Below, piece after piece: positions 17,446 through 26,104 of a stretch of 64,000 nt of DNA. Position numbers and translations under genes: made by a program. The stretch is from contig NZ_CP100400.1 of assembly GCF_024218795.1 (NCBI RefSeq), forward strand, positions 1,302,001-1,366,000, read 5' to 3'. Within the stretch, counting starts at the first letter, position 1, and the number at the start of each line of letters is the position of its first letter. This stretch comes from Halorussus aquaticus. Lineage in GTDB: Archaea > Halobacteriota > Halobacteria > Halobacteriales > Haladaptataceae. The notes below the pieces were generated by a model. The model was given only the letters and a program-made list of their open reading frames with translations. It did no database searches and was not told the origin of the DNA.

Positions 17446-19437
17446 TCAGTCGTCGCCGACCTTCGACGCTATCTCGCTGACGATTTCGGGGTTGCGAAGC
17501 GTCGAGGTGTTGCCCAACTCCTCGCCGTTAGCAACGTCCTCCAGAAGCCGTCGCATGATCTTGCCCGAGCGGGTCTTGGGGAGCTCGGGAGTGAAGACGA
17601 CGGCCTCGGGCCGAGCGATGGGTCCGATGGCGTCCTCGACGCCCTCGACGATGCGGTCGCGCATCTCGTCGCCCTCCTCGTAACCGTCCTCGGTGATGAC
17701 GTAGGCGTAGACCGCCTCGCCCTTCACGTCGTGGTTGCCGCCGACGACGGCGGCCTCGGCGACGCCTTCGACGCCGACGATGGCCGATTCGATCTCCATC
17801 GTGCCGAGGCGGTGGCCCGAGACGTTCAGCACGTCGTCCACGCGCCCCAACACGGTGATGTAGCCGTCCTCGTCGATTTTCGCGCCGTCTTCGGGGAAGT
17901 AGACCCAGTCGTCGGGGTCGTCGCTGTCGGTGTCGGAGTATTCCGCCCAGTACTCCTCTACGTAGCGCTCGTCGTTCTGGTAGAGCGTCCGCAGCATCCC
18001 CGGCCACGGCTTCTGGACCGTGAGGTGGCCCGCGCGTCCCGGTTCGACCTGCTCGCCGTCGGTGTCTACGACCTGTACGTCTACGCCCGGTAGGGGCGGT
18101 CCCGCGGACCCCGGTTTCATGTCTTTCACGCCGGGGAGCGTGGTGACCATCATGCCGCCGGTCTCGGTCTGCCACCACGTGTCGATGATGGGGCAGTCCT
18201 CGCCGCCGATGTGCTTGTAGTACCACTTCCACGCCCGCGGGTTGATGGGTTCGCCCACCGTCCCCAGCAGGCGCAGACTCGACAGGTCGTGCTTGTCGGG
18301 GTACTCCGAACCCCACTTCATGAACGCTCGAATCGCGGTCGGCGCGGTGTAGAGTTGGTCGGCCTCGTACTCTTCGATTATCTCCCAGAGGCGGTCTTGC
18401 TCGGGGTGGTCCGGCGTCCCCTCGTACATCATCGTCGTGGTACCCAGCGAGAGCGGGCCGTAGACGATGTAGGAGTGGCCGGTAATCCAACCGATGTCCG
18501 CCGAGCAGAAGTACGTGTCCTCGGGTTTGATGTCGAGGACCGCCTGCGACGTCCACGCCGTCCACGCCAGATAGCCGCCGGTCGTGTGCTTGACGCCTTT
18601 GGGTTGTCCCGTCGTCCCGGAGGTGTACATCAGGAACAGCATGTCCTCCGCGTCGCGCGACACCGGTTCGACCTCAGCGCCCGCGTGGTCGGCCACGAGG
18701 TCGTCGTAGTCGCGGTGGTTCTCGCCCATCGGGTGGTCGTAGTCGTCGCCGAGGCGGTCTACGACGACCACGTCCGACACCTCGTGTTCGACGCCGCCGA
18801 GGCCCTCGTCGGCCTTGGCCTTGTGTTCCAGCGCGTCGCCGCGCCGGTAGTAGCCGTCGCAGGTCACGAGGTACTCGGAGTCGGCCGAGTTCATCCGGGT
18901 GGCGAGGGCGTCAGCGGAGAAGCCCGCGAAGACGACGCTGTGGGGCGCGCCGATGCGGGCGCACGCCAACATGGCGATGGGGAGTTCCGGAATCATCGGC
19001 ATGTACATCGTCACCACGTCGTCCTCGCCGACGCCCATCTCCTTCAACGCGGCCGCGAACTCGTTGACCTCGCGGTGGAGTTCCTCGTAGGTGTAGGTGC
19101 GGTTCTCCTCGTCGGTGGGTTCGCCGACCCACTCGATGGCCGCCTCGTCGCCGCGCTCGTCCAGATGACGGTCGAGGCAGTTCGCCGAGGCGTTGAGTTC
19201 CCCGCCGGTGAACCACTCGTAGAACGGCGGGTTCGAGTCGTCCAGCACCGTGTCGTACTCCTCGTTCCAATCGAGCAGGTCCGCGGCCTGCTCCCAGCAC
19301 TCGGGCCACTCCTCTTCGAACGTCTCGTAGACGGAATCGTCCGAGACGTTCGCCTGCGAGACGAACGATTCGGATGGGACGAATCGCTCCTGGTCGGCGA
19401 GTCGGGCTTCGAGTTCGACGTCTTGTTCTTCCGGCAT
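17446..19437 (-). CDS. acs: Acetyl-CoA synthetase (AMP-forming)
   Basis: The 663-residue enzyme activates acetate to acetyl-CoA via acetyl-AMP. The P-loop YTSGTTGQPKGV is at 271-282, WWQTETGG and the hinge GRVDDVLNVSGHRLGTMEIES follow, and the C-terminal LPKTRSGKIMRRLL has the regulatory and catalytic lysine near K626. All core motifs match canonical Acs. It is the first gene of a minus-strand run with the DUF4212/SSS transporter, consistent with acetate scavenging. A TATA-like sequence lies about 27-36 bases before the start, and a recombinase-like/HTH-10 regulator is encoded upstream. Confidence 0.96.
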   Translation of the reverse strand: MPEEQDVELEARLADQERFVPSESFVSQANVSDDSVYETFEEEWPECWEQAADLLDWNEEYDTVLDDSNPPFYEWFTGGELNASANCLDRHLDERGDEAAIEWVGEPTDEENRTYTYEELHREVNEFAAALKEMGVGEDDVVTMYMPMIPELPIAMLACARIGAPHSVVFAGFSADALATRMNSADSEYLVTCDGYYRRGDALEHKAKADEGLGGVEHEVSDVVVVDRLGDDYDHPMGENHRDYDDLVADHAGAEVEPVSRDAEDMLFLMYTSGTTGQPKGVKHTTGGYLAWTAWTSQAVLDIKPEDTYFCSADIGWITGHSYIVYGPLSLGTTTMMYEGTPDHPEQDRLWEIIEEYEADQLYTAPTAIRAFMKWGSEYPDKHDLSSLRLLGTVGEPINPRAWKWYYKHIGGEDCPIIDTWWQTETGGMMVTTLPGVKDMKPGSAGPPLPGVDVQVVDTDGEQVEPGRAGHLTVQKPWPGMLRTLYQNDERYVEEYWAEYSDTDSDDPDDWVYFPEDGAKIDEDGYITVLGRVDDVLNVSGHRLGTMEIESAIVGVEGVAEAAVVGGNHDVKGEAVYAYVITEDGYEEGDEMRDRIVEGVEDAIGPIARPEAVVFTPELPKTRSGKIMRRLLEDVANGEELGNTSTLRNPEIVSEIASKVGDD

Positions 19438-19462
19438 GAGCCGTATTCACAACCACAACATA

Positions 19463-19473
19463 GCTATATAAGT
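19463..19473 (-). promoter_or_regulatory. Putative TATA box of acs
   Basis: On the minus strand ACTTATATAGC sits about 26-36 bases before the acs start codon at 19437, the expected distance for a leaderless haloarchaeal transcript. The AT-rich stretch farther upstream (about 19520-19545) could hold activator sites, but I see no clear symmetry. Confidence 0.55.
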
Positions 19474-19598
19474 GATGGAACTAACTATTCCAAACGGTCT
19501 CGTTCGCCGTGTATAGCCGTCATAAGTGGATATTATGGTGTTTAATGTCTGCAGTGGAGGGTTTAACTGAACCGCGGCTCGCACGCGAGGCTAAATAG

Positions 19599-21389
19599 TT
19601 AGTGTCCGTCGGCGTCCACCGTTCGGGGGTCGGGGTCGTCGAAAACGGCGTCGAGCACCTTCTGCTGGGCCTTCCGGAGGTGGTTGTGGAGCGTCGGCGA
19701 GGAGACGTCCATCGAGGCGGCGAGTTCCTCGGCGGTGCTGCCCCGGGGCCACTCGAAGTACCCGGCGAGGTAGGCGGCCCGGAGGACGGTCCGCTGGCGC
19801 TCTGTCACGCGGTCGTGGACGGTCTGTTGGACGGTGGCCGCGCTCTGGACAGGTTCCTCGACGTCGCGCTTCGAGCGGAGATTCGTCGCCGGGAACGCCT
19901 CCTCGACGGCCTCCACGACTCGCCGGGCGTCCACGCGCGGCGAGAAGACTCCGGACACGTCCGCGACGCCGCCCTCGACGGAGAGTTCGCGGACGGTGCC
20001 GCCGCGCTCGACCAGCATCGGCGCGATGGAGTCGCCCGAGACGGCGAACTCGAAGAGCGCGCCGTCGCCGTAGTCCCGGATGAGACGGGCGTCGTCCACG
20101 GCGTCGGCGCTCGACACTCGCTCCAGCACGTCCCCGACCGCGGCCCCGGTCGCGGTGACGAAGTAGAGCAGCGAGTGGTCCTCGACCGGGACGACGCCTT
20201 CGAGTTCGAATCGACACCCGAGGTCGGCCGAGGCCGCCACGAGGAAGACGCCGCGGTCGGTGGTCCGCAGCGAGAGCGCGACGCCGGTGTCGGCCAGTAG
20301 CAACTGCTTGCGAGCGATGGCGGTGACGGTCCGGCCGACGCGCCGTCCGGCGTCGGCGACGAACGTCCGGTCGGCCGACGCGAACGCGTCGCGGGCCACG
20401 CAGAGCAGTCCGTGGACCGTCTCGCTCGACCGGAGCGGCGCGACGGCGAACGAACACCCCGACAGCCCCCCGTCGGAGAGCGCCCCGTCGGAAAGCACTC
20501 CCTCGGCCGACGCGGTATCGACCACTTCCACGTCCGCGATGTCCTCACCGTCGGTCACGCCCGCCGCGTCGAGAACGTCGGCGGGGACGCCGTCGGTGGA
20601 CGCCGGGGCGGCGCTCGTCCGGACGTCGCCGCGCTCGTCGCAGACCCAGACCGCGCGGTACGCGTCGGCCAGACGGTCGCAGACGACCTGTTCGGCGTCC
20701 TCGGTCGTGGACGCGTCCGCGAGCGCCTCGCCGAGCGCGCTGGCGCACGCGAGGAGGTCGTCGCTTCGCGCGTCGGCGGCGCTTCGCTGGCGGGCGGGCG
20801 GACGGCGTTCGATTCGCGGGCTGGCGGGCGACTCGTCGGCGAAGGCGTCCACGACCTCCGCCGCGGCCGGGTCGTCGAGGTACGGCGCGAGACTCTGGAG
20901 GCTCTGCCAGCCGCCGACCGCCTGCACGACTCGGGGGGCGACGCCCTCCTCGACGAGCAGTCGCCACGCGAAGTGCTGGCGGAGGTCCCGGCAGGTCACG
21001 TCGCGGAGACCGTCGGTCCGGTCGGCCACGTCGCCGACCAGCATCTGGACGCGCCGGGGCGACACGTCCACGACCGGGTCGTAGCGGTCCACGTCGTTCG
21101 CGTTGGCGAACTTCCGGAGGTCGTGGGCCACCTCCTGTGGCACGTACGCCTCGCGGGTGTCGCCGTCGCCCTCGGGCACCGTGAGCAGGTAGTGAACCTC
21201 GCCGCCGCGCTCGCGCTCGCGGAGGTCCGCGGGGCGAACGCGGGTAATCTCCGACGCTCGGAGACCGACGCGCCCGGCGAGCGCCACCACGAGGTCCTCG
21301 CGGTACGTCTCGGTCCGCCGCCGGAGGCGCTCGTACTCGGCGGTCGTCAGGAACTCCTCGCGCGATTCGACGGCCATTCTGTTTCGCAC
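19599..21389 (-). CDS. Tyrosine-recombinase-like / GAF / HTH-10 fusion regulator (Bat type)
   Basis: The 596-residue protein has three parts. Residues 10-175 resemble the catalytic domain of tyrosine recombinases: R44 in GLRASEI, CRDLRQHF (R134 replaces the usual His, R137 kept), GGW (W161) and Y170 in SLAPYL. Residues about 215-370 look like a GAF domain. The C-terminus has a Bat-type linker and an HTH-10 helix-turn-helix (VTERQRTVLRAAYLAGYFEWPRGSTAEELA, about 528-557). Bat-family proteins are transcription activators. It lies between two acetyl-CoA synthetase genes on the same strand, so control of acetate genes is a reasonable inference. Starts at 21389 or 21377 are both possible. No att sites or mobile genes surround it. 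Confidence 0.8.
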   Translation of the reverse strand: MRNRMAVESREEFLTTAEYERLRRRTETYREDLVVALAGRVGLRASEITRVRPADLRERERGGEVHYLLTVPEGDGDTREAYVPQEVAHDLRKFANANDVDRYDPVVDVSPRRVQMLVGDVADRTDGLRDVTCRDLRQHFAWRLLVEEGVAPRVVQAVGGWQSLQSLAPYLDDPAAAEVVDAFADESPASPRIERRPPARQRSAADARSDDLLACASALGEALADASTTEDAEQVVCDRLADAYRAVWVCDERGDVRTSAAPASTDGVPADVLDAAGVTDGEDIADVEVVDTASAEGVLSDGALSDGGLSGCSFAVAPLRSSETVHGLLCVARDAFASADRTFVADAGRRVGRTVTAIARKQLLLADTGVALSLRTTDRGVFLVAASADLGCRFELEGVVPVEDHSLLYFVTATGAAVGDVLERVSSADAVDDARLIRDYGDGALFEFAVSGDSIAPMLVERGGTVRELSVEGGVADVSGVFSPRVDARRVVEAVEEAFPATNLRSKRDVEEPVQSAATVQQTVHDRVTERQRTVLRAAYLAGYFEWPRGSTAEELAASMDVSSPTLHNHLRKAQQKVLDAVFDDPDPRTVDADGH

Positions 21390-21692
21390 TCCTTCAGGAT
21401 AGCGAATAAACGTTCCGAAACGAGCTTCGAAGCGTAATCCGGTTCGAGTGGAGGGAGCCGTCGGTTCGGCGTTATCGCTCGACTCGGCTTCTCTGACCTC
21501 TTACGGTGTCTCAGTGGGTTGTAGTTCGTTCTGTGATTCGTCGATGAACGCGATATTCACCTCCGAGTTCCGGTTGCGACTCTGATTGTACGAGCGAATT
21601 GGCCGGTTCACTGCTTTTCCGTTCTACCACGGAACCACTACTCGTGGAGCAGAATTTCGCACCCTCAGAAAAAGACGAAACGAATCGAACTC
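21390..21692. other. Intergenic region, nothing recognised
   Basis: About 300 bp between the fusion regulator and the second acetyl-CoA synthetase gene (both minus strand). Base composition is noticeably more AT-rich than the flanks. I see no gene, RNA or strong repeat. Confidence 0.5.
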
Positions 21693-23621
21693 CTACCGGT
21701 CCAACAGCGATTCGAGTTCGCCGACGACCTCCGGGTTCCGGAGCGCGCTCGTGTCGCCGAGGTCCTCGCCGTTGGCGATGGCCGCGAGGTAGCGGCGGAC
21801 GACCTTCCCCGAGCGCGTCTTCGGGAGCGACGGCGTGAACGTCACCACGTCGGGTGCCGCGATGGGACCGATGGCCTCCTCGACCGCTTCGCGGACGCGC
21901 CCGCGGAGCGCGTCGTCGCCAGCCACGTTCGACTCGGGGCTGACGAAGGCGTGTATCTCCGACTTCCGGACGGCGTCGGCGTCCTCGCCCACGACGACGG
22001 CGGCCTCCGCGACGCCCTCGACGCCGACGATGGCCGACTCGATTTCGGTGGTACTCAGCCGTCTGTCCGAGACCTTGAGCACGTCGTCGGCACGCCCGAG
22101 CAGGTGGACGTAGCCGTCCTCGTCGCGGACGGCGTTGTCGCCCGTGGCGTACTGCCACTCTCCGTCCACGGTGCGCGTCCGGCGCGCTCCCCACCCGGAC
22201 CCCTCGCACAGCGACCGGGCCATTCCCGGCCACGGGCGCGTGACGACCAGTTGGCCCGACTCTCCGGGAGGAGCGGATTCGCCCAACTCGTCGACGACGT
22301 CCGTCTCGATGCCGGGGAGGCTCTTCCCGACCGCTCCCGGGCGCATCCGGTCCACGCCGGGGAGCGTCGAGAGGACGATGCCGCCGGTCTCGGTCTGCCA
22401 CCACGTGTCCACGACCGGGCACTCGCCGTCGCCGACGTGGTCGCGGTACCAGTGCCACGCCGTCTCGTCGATGGGTTCGCCGACCGTCCCCAGCAGGCGG
22501 AGACTCGACAGGTCGTGGCTCTCGGGGTGCTGCTCGCCCCACTTCATGAACGCCCGGATGGACGTGGGTGCGGTGTAGAACACGTCCACCTCGTTGCGCT
22601 CGATTATCTCCCAGAGGCGGTCGGTCTCGGGGTGGTCGGGCGTCCCCTCGTAGAGGACGGTGGTCGCGCCGAGCGCGAGCGGGCCGTACACCGCGTAGGA
22701 GTGGCCCGTAATCCAGCCCACGTCGGCCGAACACCAGTGGGTGTCCTCGGGACCTAAATCGAGGACGGCGTGGCTGGTCCACGCGACGTGAGTCAGGTAG
22801 CCGCCGGTGGTGTGGCGGACCAGCGTGGGTTCGCCCGTCGTTCCGGAGGTGTAGATGAGGAACAGCAGGTCGTCGGCCTCGCGCGAGACGGGTTCGATTT
22901 CCGCCCCGGCGTGGTCGGCCACGAGGTCGGCGTACGCGCGGTGGTCGCCCGCCGCGGGGTCGTCGTCGAGGCGGTTCACCACGACCTGCTCGACGGCGTG
23001 GTCCACCGACACGCAGGCGTTGTCGGCCCTGCTCTTGAGGTCGAGCGCGGCCCCTCGCCGGTAGTAGCCGTCGCAGGTCACGAGGTACTCCGACTCCGTG
23101 CCCGCCAACCGAGTGGCGAGGGCGTCCGCGGAGAAGCCCGCGAAGACGACGCTGTGGGGTGCGCCGATGCGGGCGCACGCCAGCATGGCGACCGGCAGTT
23201 CGGGAATCATCGGGAGGTAGAGCGTGACCACGTCGTCTTCGCCGACGCCCATCTCGCGGAGCGCCGCGGCGAACGCGTTCACCTCGTCGGCGAGTTCCCG
23301 GTAACTGTACGTCCGAGTCTCGCCGAGTTTCCCCTCCCACGAGATGGCGGTTTCGCCGCCGCGACCCGCCTCGACGTGGCGGTCCACGCAGTTGTACGAG
23401 GCGTTGAGTCGCCCGCCGGGGAACCAGCGAGTCGTCCCTTCGTCGTCGAGTACCGAGTCGAACGAGCGGTCCCAGTCCAGCAGGTCGGCCGGTCGCTCCC
23501 AGCACTCGGGCCACCCCGCCTCGCGGAACGCTTCGCAGTCGGCCGCCGTGACGTTCGCCGTTTCGACGAACGACTCCGGCGGCGTCACCCACTCGCGTTC
23601 GTCGGGACTGCTATCGACCAT
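21693..23621 (-). CDS. Diverged acetyl-CoA synthetase paralogue
   Basis: From ATG 23621 the protein has 642 residues and aligns end to end with the acs product at 17446-19437. An upstream in-frame start at 23720 would add an Arg/Pro-rich, non-acidic segment and is unlikely. WWQTETGG and the C-terminal LPKTRSGKVVRRYL are kept. However, the P-loop reads YTSGTTGEPTLV (257-268), so the conserved PKG lysine and glycine become Thr and Leu. The A8 hinge SGHR becomes SDRR. These changes suggest altered substrate, reduced activity or a regulatory role. An AMP-forming acyl-CoA synthetase for propionate or another short acid is an alternative. Confidence 0.85.
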   Translation of the reverse strand: MVDSSPDEREWVTPPESFVETANVTAADCEAFREAGWPECWERPADLLDWDRSFDSVLDDEGTTRWFPGGRLNASYNCVDRHVEAGRGGETAISWEGKLGETRTYSYRELADEVNAFAAALREMGVGEDDVVTLYLPMIPELPVAMLACARIGAPHSVVFAGFSADALATRLAGTESEYLVTCDGYYRRGAALDLKSRADNACVSVDHAVEQVVVNRLDDDPAAGDHRAYADLVADHAGAEIEPVSREADDLLFLIYTSGTTGEPTLVRHTTGGYLTHVAWTSHAVLDLGPEDTHWCSADVGWITGHSYAVYGPLALGATTVLYEGTPDHPETDRLWEIIERNEVDVFYTAPTSIRAFMKWGEQHPESHDLSSLRLLGTVGEPIDETAWHWYRDHVGDGECPVVDTWWQTETGGIVLSTLPGVDRMRPGAVGKSLPGIETDVVDELGESAPPGESGQLVVTRPWPGMARSLCEGSGWGARRTRTVDGEWQYATGDNAVRDEDGYVHLLGRADDVLKVSDRRLSTTEIESAIVGVEGVAEAAVVVGEDADAVRKSEIHAFVSPESNVAGDDALRGRVREAVEEAIGPIAAPDVVTFTPSLPKTRSGKVVRRYLAAIANGEDLGDTSALRNPEVVGELESLLDR

Positions 23622-23779
23622 TCGTCTCGGACTTCGCGCAAACAGGGGAAAAATGGTTCGCCTCTCAGCGGTCGGTCGCCCCGAGTCGGGGGCCGATTTG
23701 GGGGGTCGCGCTACCGACACTAATTACCGACTCGTCACCCCTCCGTCACAGCCGCTCCCTGACCGCCGTTCGGTATCGC

Positions 23780-25432
23780 TCAGCTATCGCTCGCGAGTTG
23801 CGCCGCGACGACCGCCGTGACCTCGTCCTCCGAGAGGTCGCCGAGCCGCGAGTCCTCGCCGAGGGTCGCCATGATGGTCGCCGGTTGCTCGTTGAACGTG
23901 AACTCGATGAACATCCCCGAGGACGGCCCGTGGCTCTTGCGTTCGGACTCCACGATGGAGTAGGTCGTCAGCTCCTTCATCTTGTTGACGTACGTCTCCT
24001 GATGGTACTGGTCGGTGTCGAGCGCGTCGGTGAGGAACTGGTAGACCTGATACCCGGTCGTGCTCCGCGCCGAACTGCTCCCGCTCTGGCTCGCCACCGC
24101 CGCCGTGGCGTAGAGACAGAGCTTCTTCTGCGTGCTGATTCCGCGCGTGACCTCCAGCACGCGGTTTCGCTCGACCTTGTCCTGAGCCTTCCGGACGTGG
24201 CGCTCGCCGACTCGGTCCGCGCCCTCTCGCTCGGCGAGGTCGCCCGCGACTCGCATGAGGTCGATGGCCTTCCGGGCGTCACCGTGGGTCTGGGCGGCGA
24301 ACGCCGCCGCGAGCGGAATCACGTCGTCTTCGAGGACGTCGTCGTAGAAGGCGTCCTTCCGGTGGTGGAGGATTGCGCGTAACTGGTTTGCGTCGTAGTC
24401 GTCGAAGTGAACGTCCTCCGGGGTGAACGAACTCAGCGCCCGACTGCCGACCGATTCGAGCATCTTCGTGTCGTTCGTGATGGCGGCGATAGACACCTGC
24501 GCGGTGATGTCGTTGCTCGACCCGGCCCGCGAGAGCTGATAGAGGAGTCGAGAGAACGCCGGTTGGTCCTTGTCGCGGCGGCCGACGAGCATGTCCAACT
24601 CGTCGAGGACGAACACGACCGTCTCGTAGTTCTCGTTGACCAGTCGGTAGAGTTCCCGCCACTTCTCCTTGGTCGAGACGCCGTGCTGGGGCACCTCCAG
24701 CGGGACGCCCGCCCGGTCGGCGACCTTCCGGGCGAGTTCGTAGACCGCCGACCCGAGCGTCCCGATGTCCTAACAGTTCATCTCGACGACGCCGAACCGA
24801 ATCCCCCGGTTGTCGCAGAGGCGGCCGATGTTCTCGCACACCGCGTTGATGATGAGCGACTTCCCCGTCCCCGACGGCCCGTAGAGGAAGAGGTTCGGCG
24901 GCCGGTTGTCGCCGATGGCGACCCGCAGCATCTTCGTGACCTGCGTGAGTTGCTCGTCGCGCCCGACGATTCGCTCCTCCTCGACGACCTCGTTCGGGTT
25001 GAGCAGCGACCGATTCCGGATGAGCGACTTCTGCTCGTCGAACTCCAGCAGCATCTCCTCTATCGACTTCGAGTCCGGTTCCGCGGACTCCGAGTCGCGT
25101 TCCGCGGACTTCGGGTCCCGGTTCGCGGACGCCGAATCTGCGTCGGAGGCGGCCACCTTCCGGAGGTCGGACGCACGTCTGCGCTCGGGTTCGCCTCGGA
25201 GGTTCGCGTTACCGGTGTCCGATACGGCGTCCTTACTGTCGTCCGATACGGCGTCTTCACTGGTCTCCGATACAGTATCGTCGCCGACGTTCGATACCGC
25301 GTCTTCGTCGGTATCTAATACCGTGTCCTCGGTAGCGCCCGAAACCGCGTCCGCCGGTCGCTTCTCGCCCGGCGGGTCCCGCAGAGAAGCGTCCCCGTCT
25401 TCGGCGTCTCCAACTGGGGCGTCAGAATCCAT
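23780..25432 (-). pseudogene. Orc1/Cdc6 replication initiator interrupted by an in-frame amber codon
   Basis: Two halves in one frame make a complete Orc1/Cdc6 of 550 positions. Residues 1-220 hold a repetitive acidic N-terminus and the Walker A motif GPSGTGKS (185-192). A TAG at 24770-24772 falls right after VVEMNC. The frame then continues with DIGTLGSAVYELARKVA, Walker B VLDELDML (about 275-282), sensor-like AAITNDTKM and a winged-helix C-terminus with KMKELTTYSIVE. The amber codon probably replaced CAG (Gln) by one C-to-T change. An internal ATG at 24694 could start a 304-residue fragment lacking Walker A. Neighbouring genes such as metY and nog1 end in TAG, so TAG is a normal stop here. 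The gene reads away from the repeat-rich candidate origin, as origin-linked orc genes do. It may be a true pseudogene, a readthrough gene or a sequencing error. Confidence 0.85.
25211..25330 (-). repeat. Five 24-bp tandem repeats coding an acidic 8-residue unit in the Orc N-terminus
   Basis: Residues 35-74 of the Orc reading are five imperfect units of eight: EDTVLDTD, EDAVSNVG, DDTVSETS, EDAVSDDS and KDAVSDTG. The DNA repeats every 24 bp. A second short-period region (SAERDSE, SAEPDSK; 7 residues) lies at about 25075-25120. Both fall in the halophilic N-terminal extension before the AAA+ domain. Confidence 0.75.
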
Positions 25433-25454
25433 GCTTCGGCGGTCTCGGTCCGCC

Positions 25455-25462
25455 CATTAAAC
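25455..25462 (-). promoter_or_regulatory. Putative TATA box of the orc gene
   Basis: On the minus strand GTTTAATG lies 23-30 bases before the ATG at 25432, the usual spacing for a leaderless transcript. Confidence 0.45.
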
Positions 25463-25604
25463 GTTGCCGTTATCGATGTGTTTTCTCGGGGTACGACTCG
25501 GGAGGGAATCGGATTCCGGGGACGCGAAGTGGAGTGTCAGATTTCGCTCGGAGTCCCGACGAAGTGTCCGGTCCGCCGGTACTGTGAGTGCCACCGACCC
25601 AGAG

Positions 25605-25625
25605 ACACCTCTATCGAAGTGTTCG
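25605..25625 (+). repeat. Origin-type repeat copy 1
   Basis: Contains CACCTCTATCGAAGTGTTCG; with three flanking bases (from 25602) it is the exact reverse complement of copy 3. Confidence 0.75.
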
Positions 25626-25829
25626 GGCGGATTGGGTGGGGTCGATGTGAGGCCGTCGTTCGGCGGTGAGGGGAAACTGCTCTCGTGAAACCGTTCCGCG
25701 CTCCGCTCCCATGACGGAGTGCTCGGCCGCTAGGTGGTCTCACGCAACGTTCTCTCTCAACTTCTGCTCTCTCCTTCCTCACCTCCTCCTTTCACTCTCC
25801 TTCCACCCTCTTCGAACGACCCTCACACT

Positions 25830-25849
25830 CACCTCTATCGAAGTGTTCG
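25830..25849 (+). repeat. Origin-type repeat copy 2
   Basis: CACCTCTATCGAAGTGTTCG, identical to the core of copy 1, on the left edge of the AT-richer stretch. Confidence 0.75.
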
Positions 25850-25993
25850 ATGTGTTCCGTCTGTGCGATATCTCCGTCACCCTATCTCGATTCTGATTAT
25901 TTCTCGGGAGGAAAACCTACGTAGGGCGAGTAGTTCCTCCATCGAGCGCCCGCGACCGCCTCTCGATTTCGCCGCTCCCCGCCCTCCGACGAC

Positions 25994-26014
25994 CGAACAC
26001 TTCGATAGAGGTGT
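25994..26014 (-). repeat. Origin-type repeat copy 3 (inverted)
   Basis: Reverse complement of copy 1; the match extends to 26017, giving a perfect 24-bp inverted pair. Confidence 0.75.
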
Positions 26015-26040
26015 CTCCGTCCGTACCGTCCCGAACGGTA

Positions 26041-26057
26041 ACACTTCGATAGAGGTG
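26041..26057 (-). repeat. Origin-type repeat copy 4 (inverted)
   Basis: ACACTTCGATAGAGGTG, 47 bp after the start of copy 3, same orientation as copies 3 and 5. Confidence 0.7.
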
Positions 26058-26086
26058 CCCCTTCCCGGAACCGACTTCGCGACGAA

Positions 26087-26104
26087 ACACTTCGATAGTG
26101 GTGT
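26087..26104 (-). repeat. Origin-type repeat copy 5 (inverted, one mismatch)
   Basis: ACACTTCGATAGTGGTGT, 46 bp after copy 4, with one change (A to T) against the consensus. Confidence 0.7.

Noticed and set aside
19599..21389. Integrase of a mobile element
   Set aside because: The fused GAF and HTH-10 domains and the absence of flanking repeats or mobile genes point to a regulator. Catalysis is not excluded but is not implied.
24770..24772. Pyrrolysine or other recoding at the amber codon
   Set aside because: TAG is used as the normal stop of several genes here (metY, nog1, engB), no pyrrolysine genes are seen, and I know of no such use in Orc proteins.
25602..26104. CRISPR-like array from the five repeats
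   Set aside because: Copies lie in both orientations with irregular spacing of 46 to over 200 bp, unlike a CRISPR array. The orc-linked inverted layout fits an origin better.
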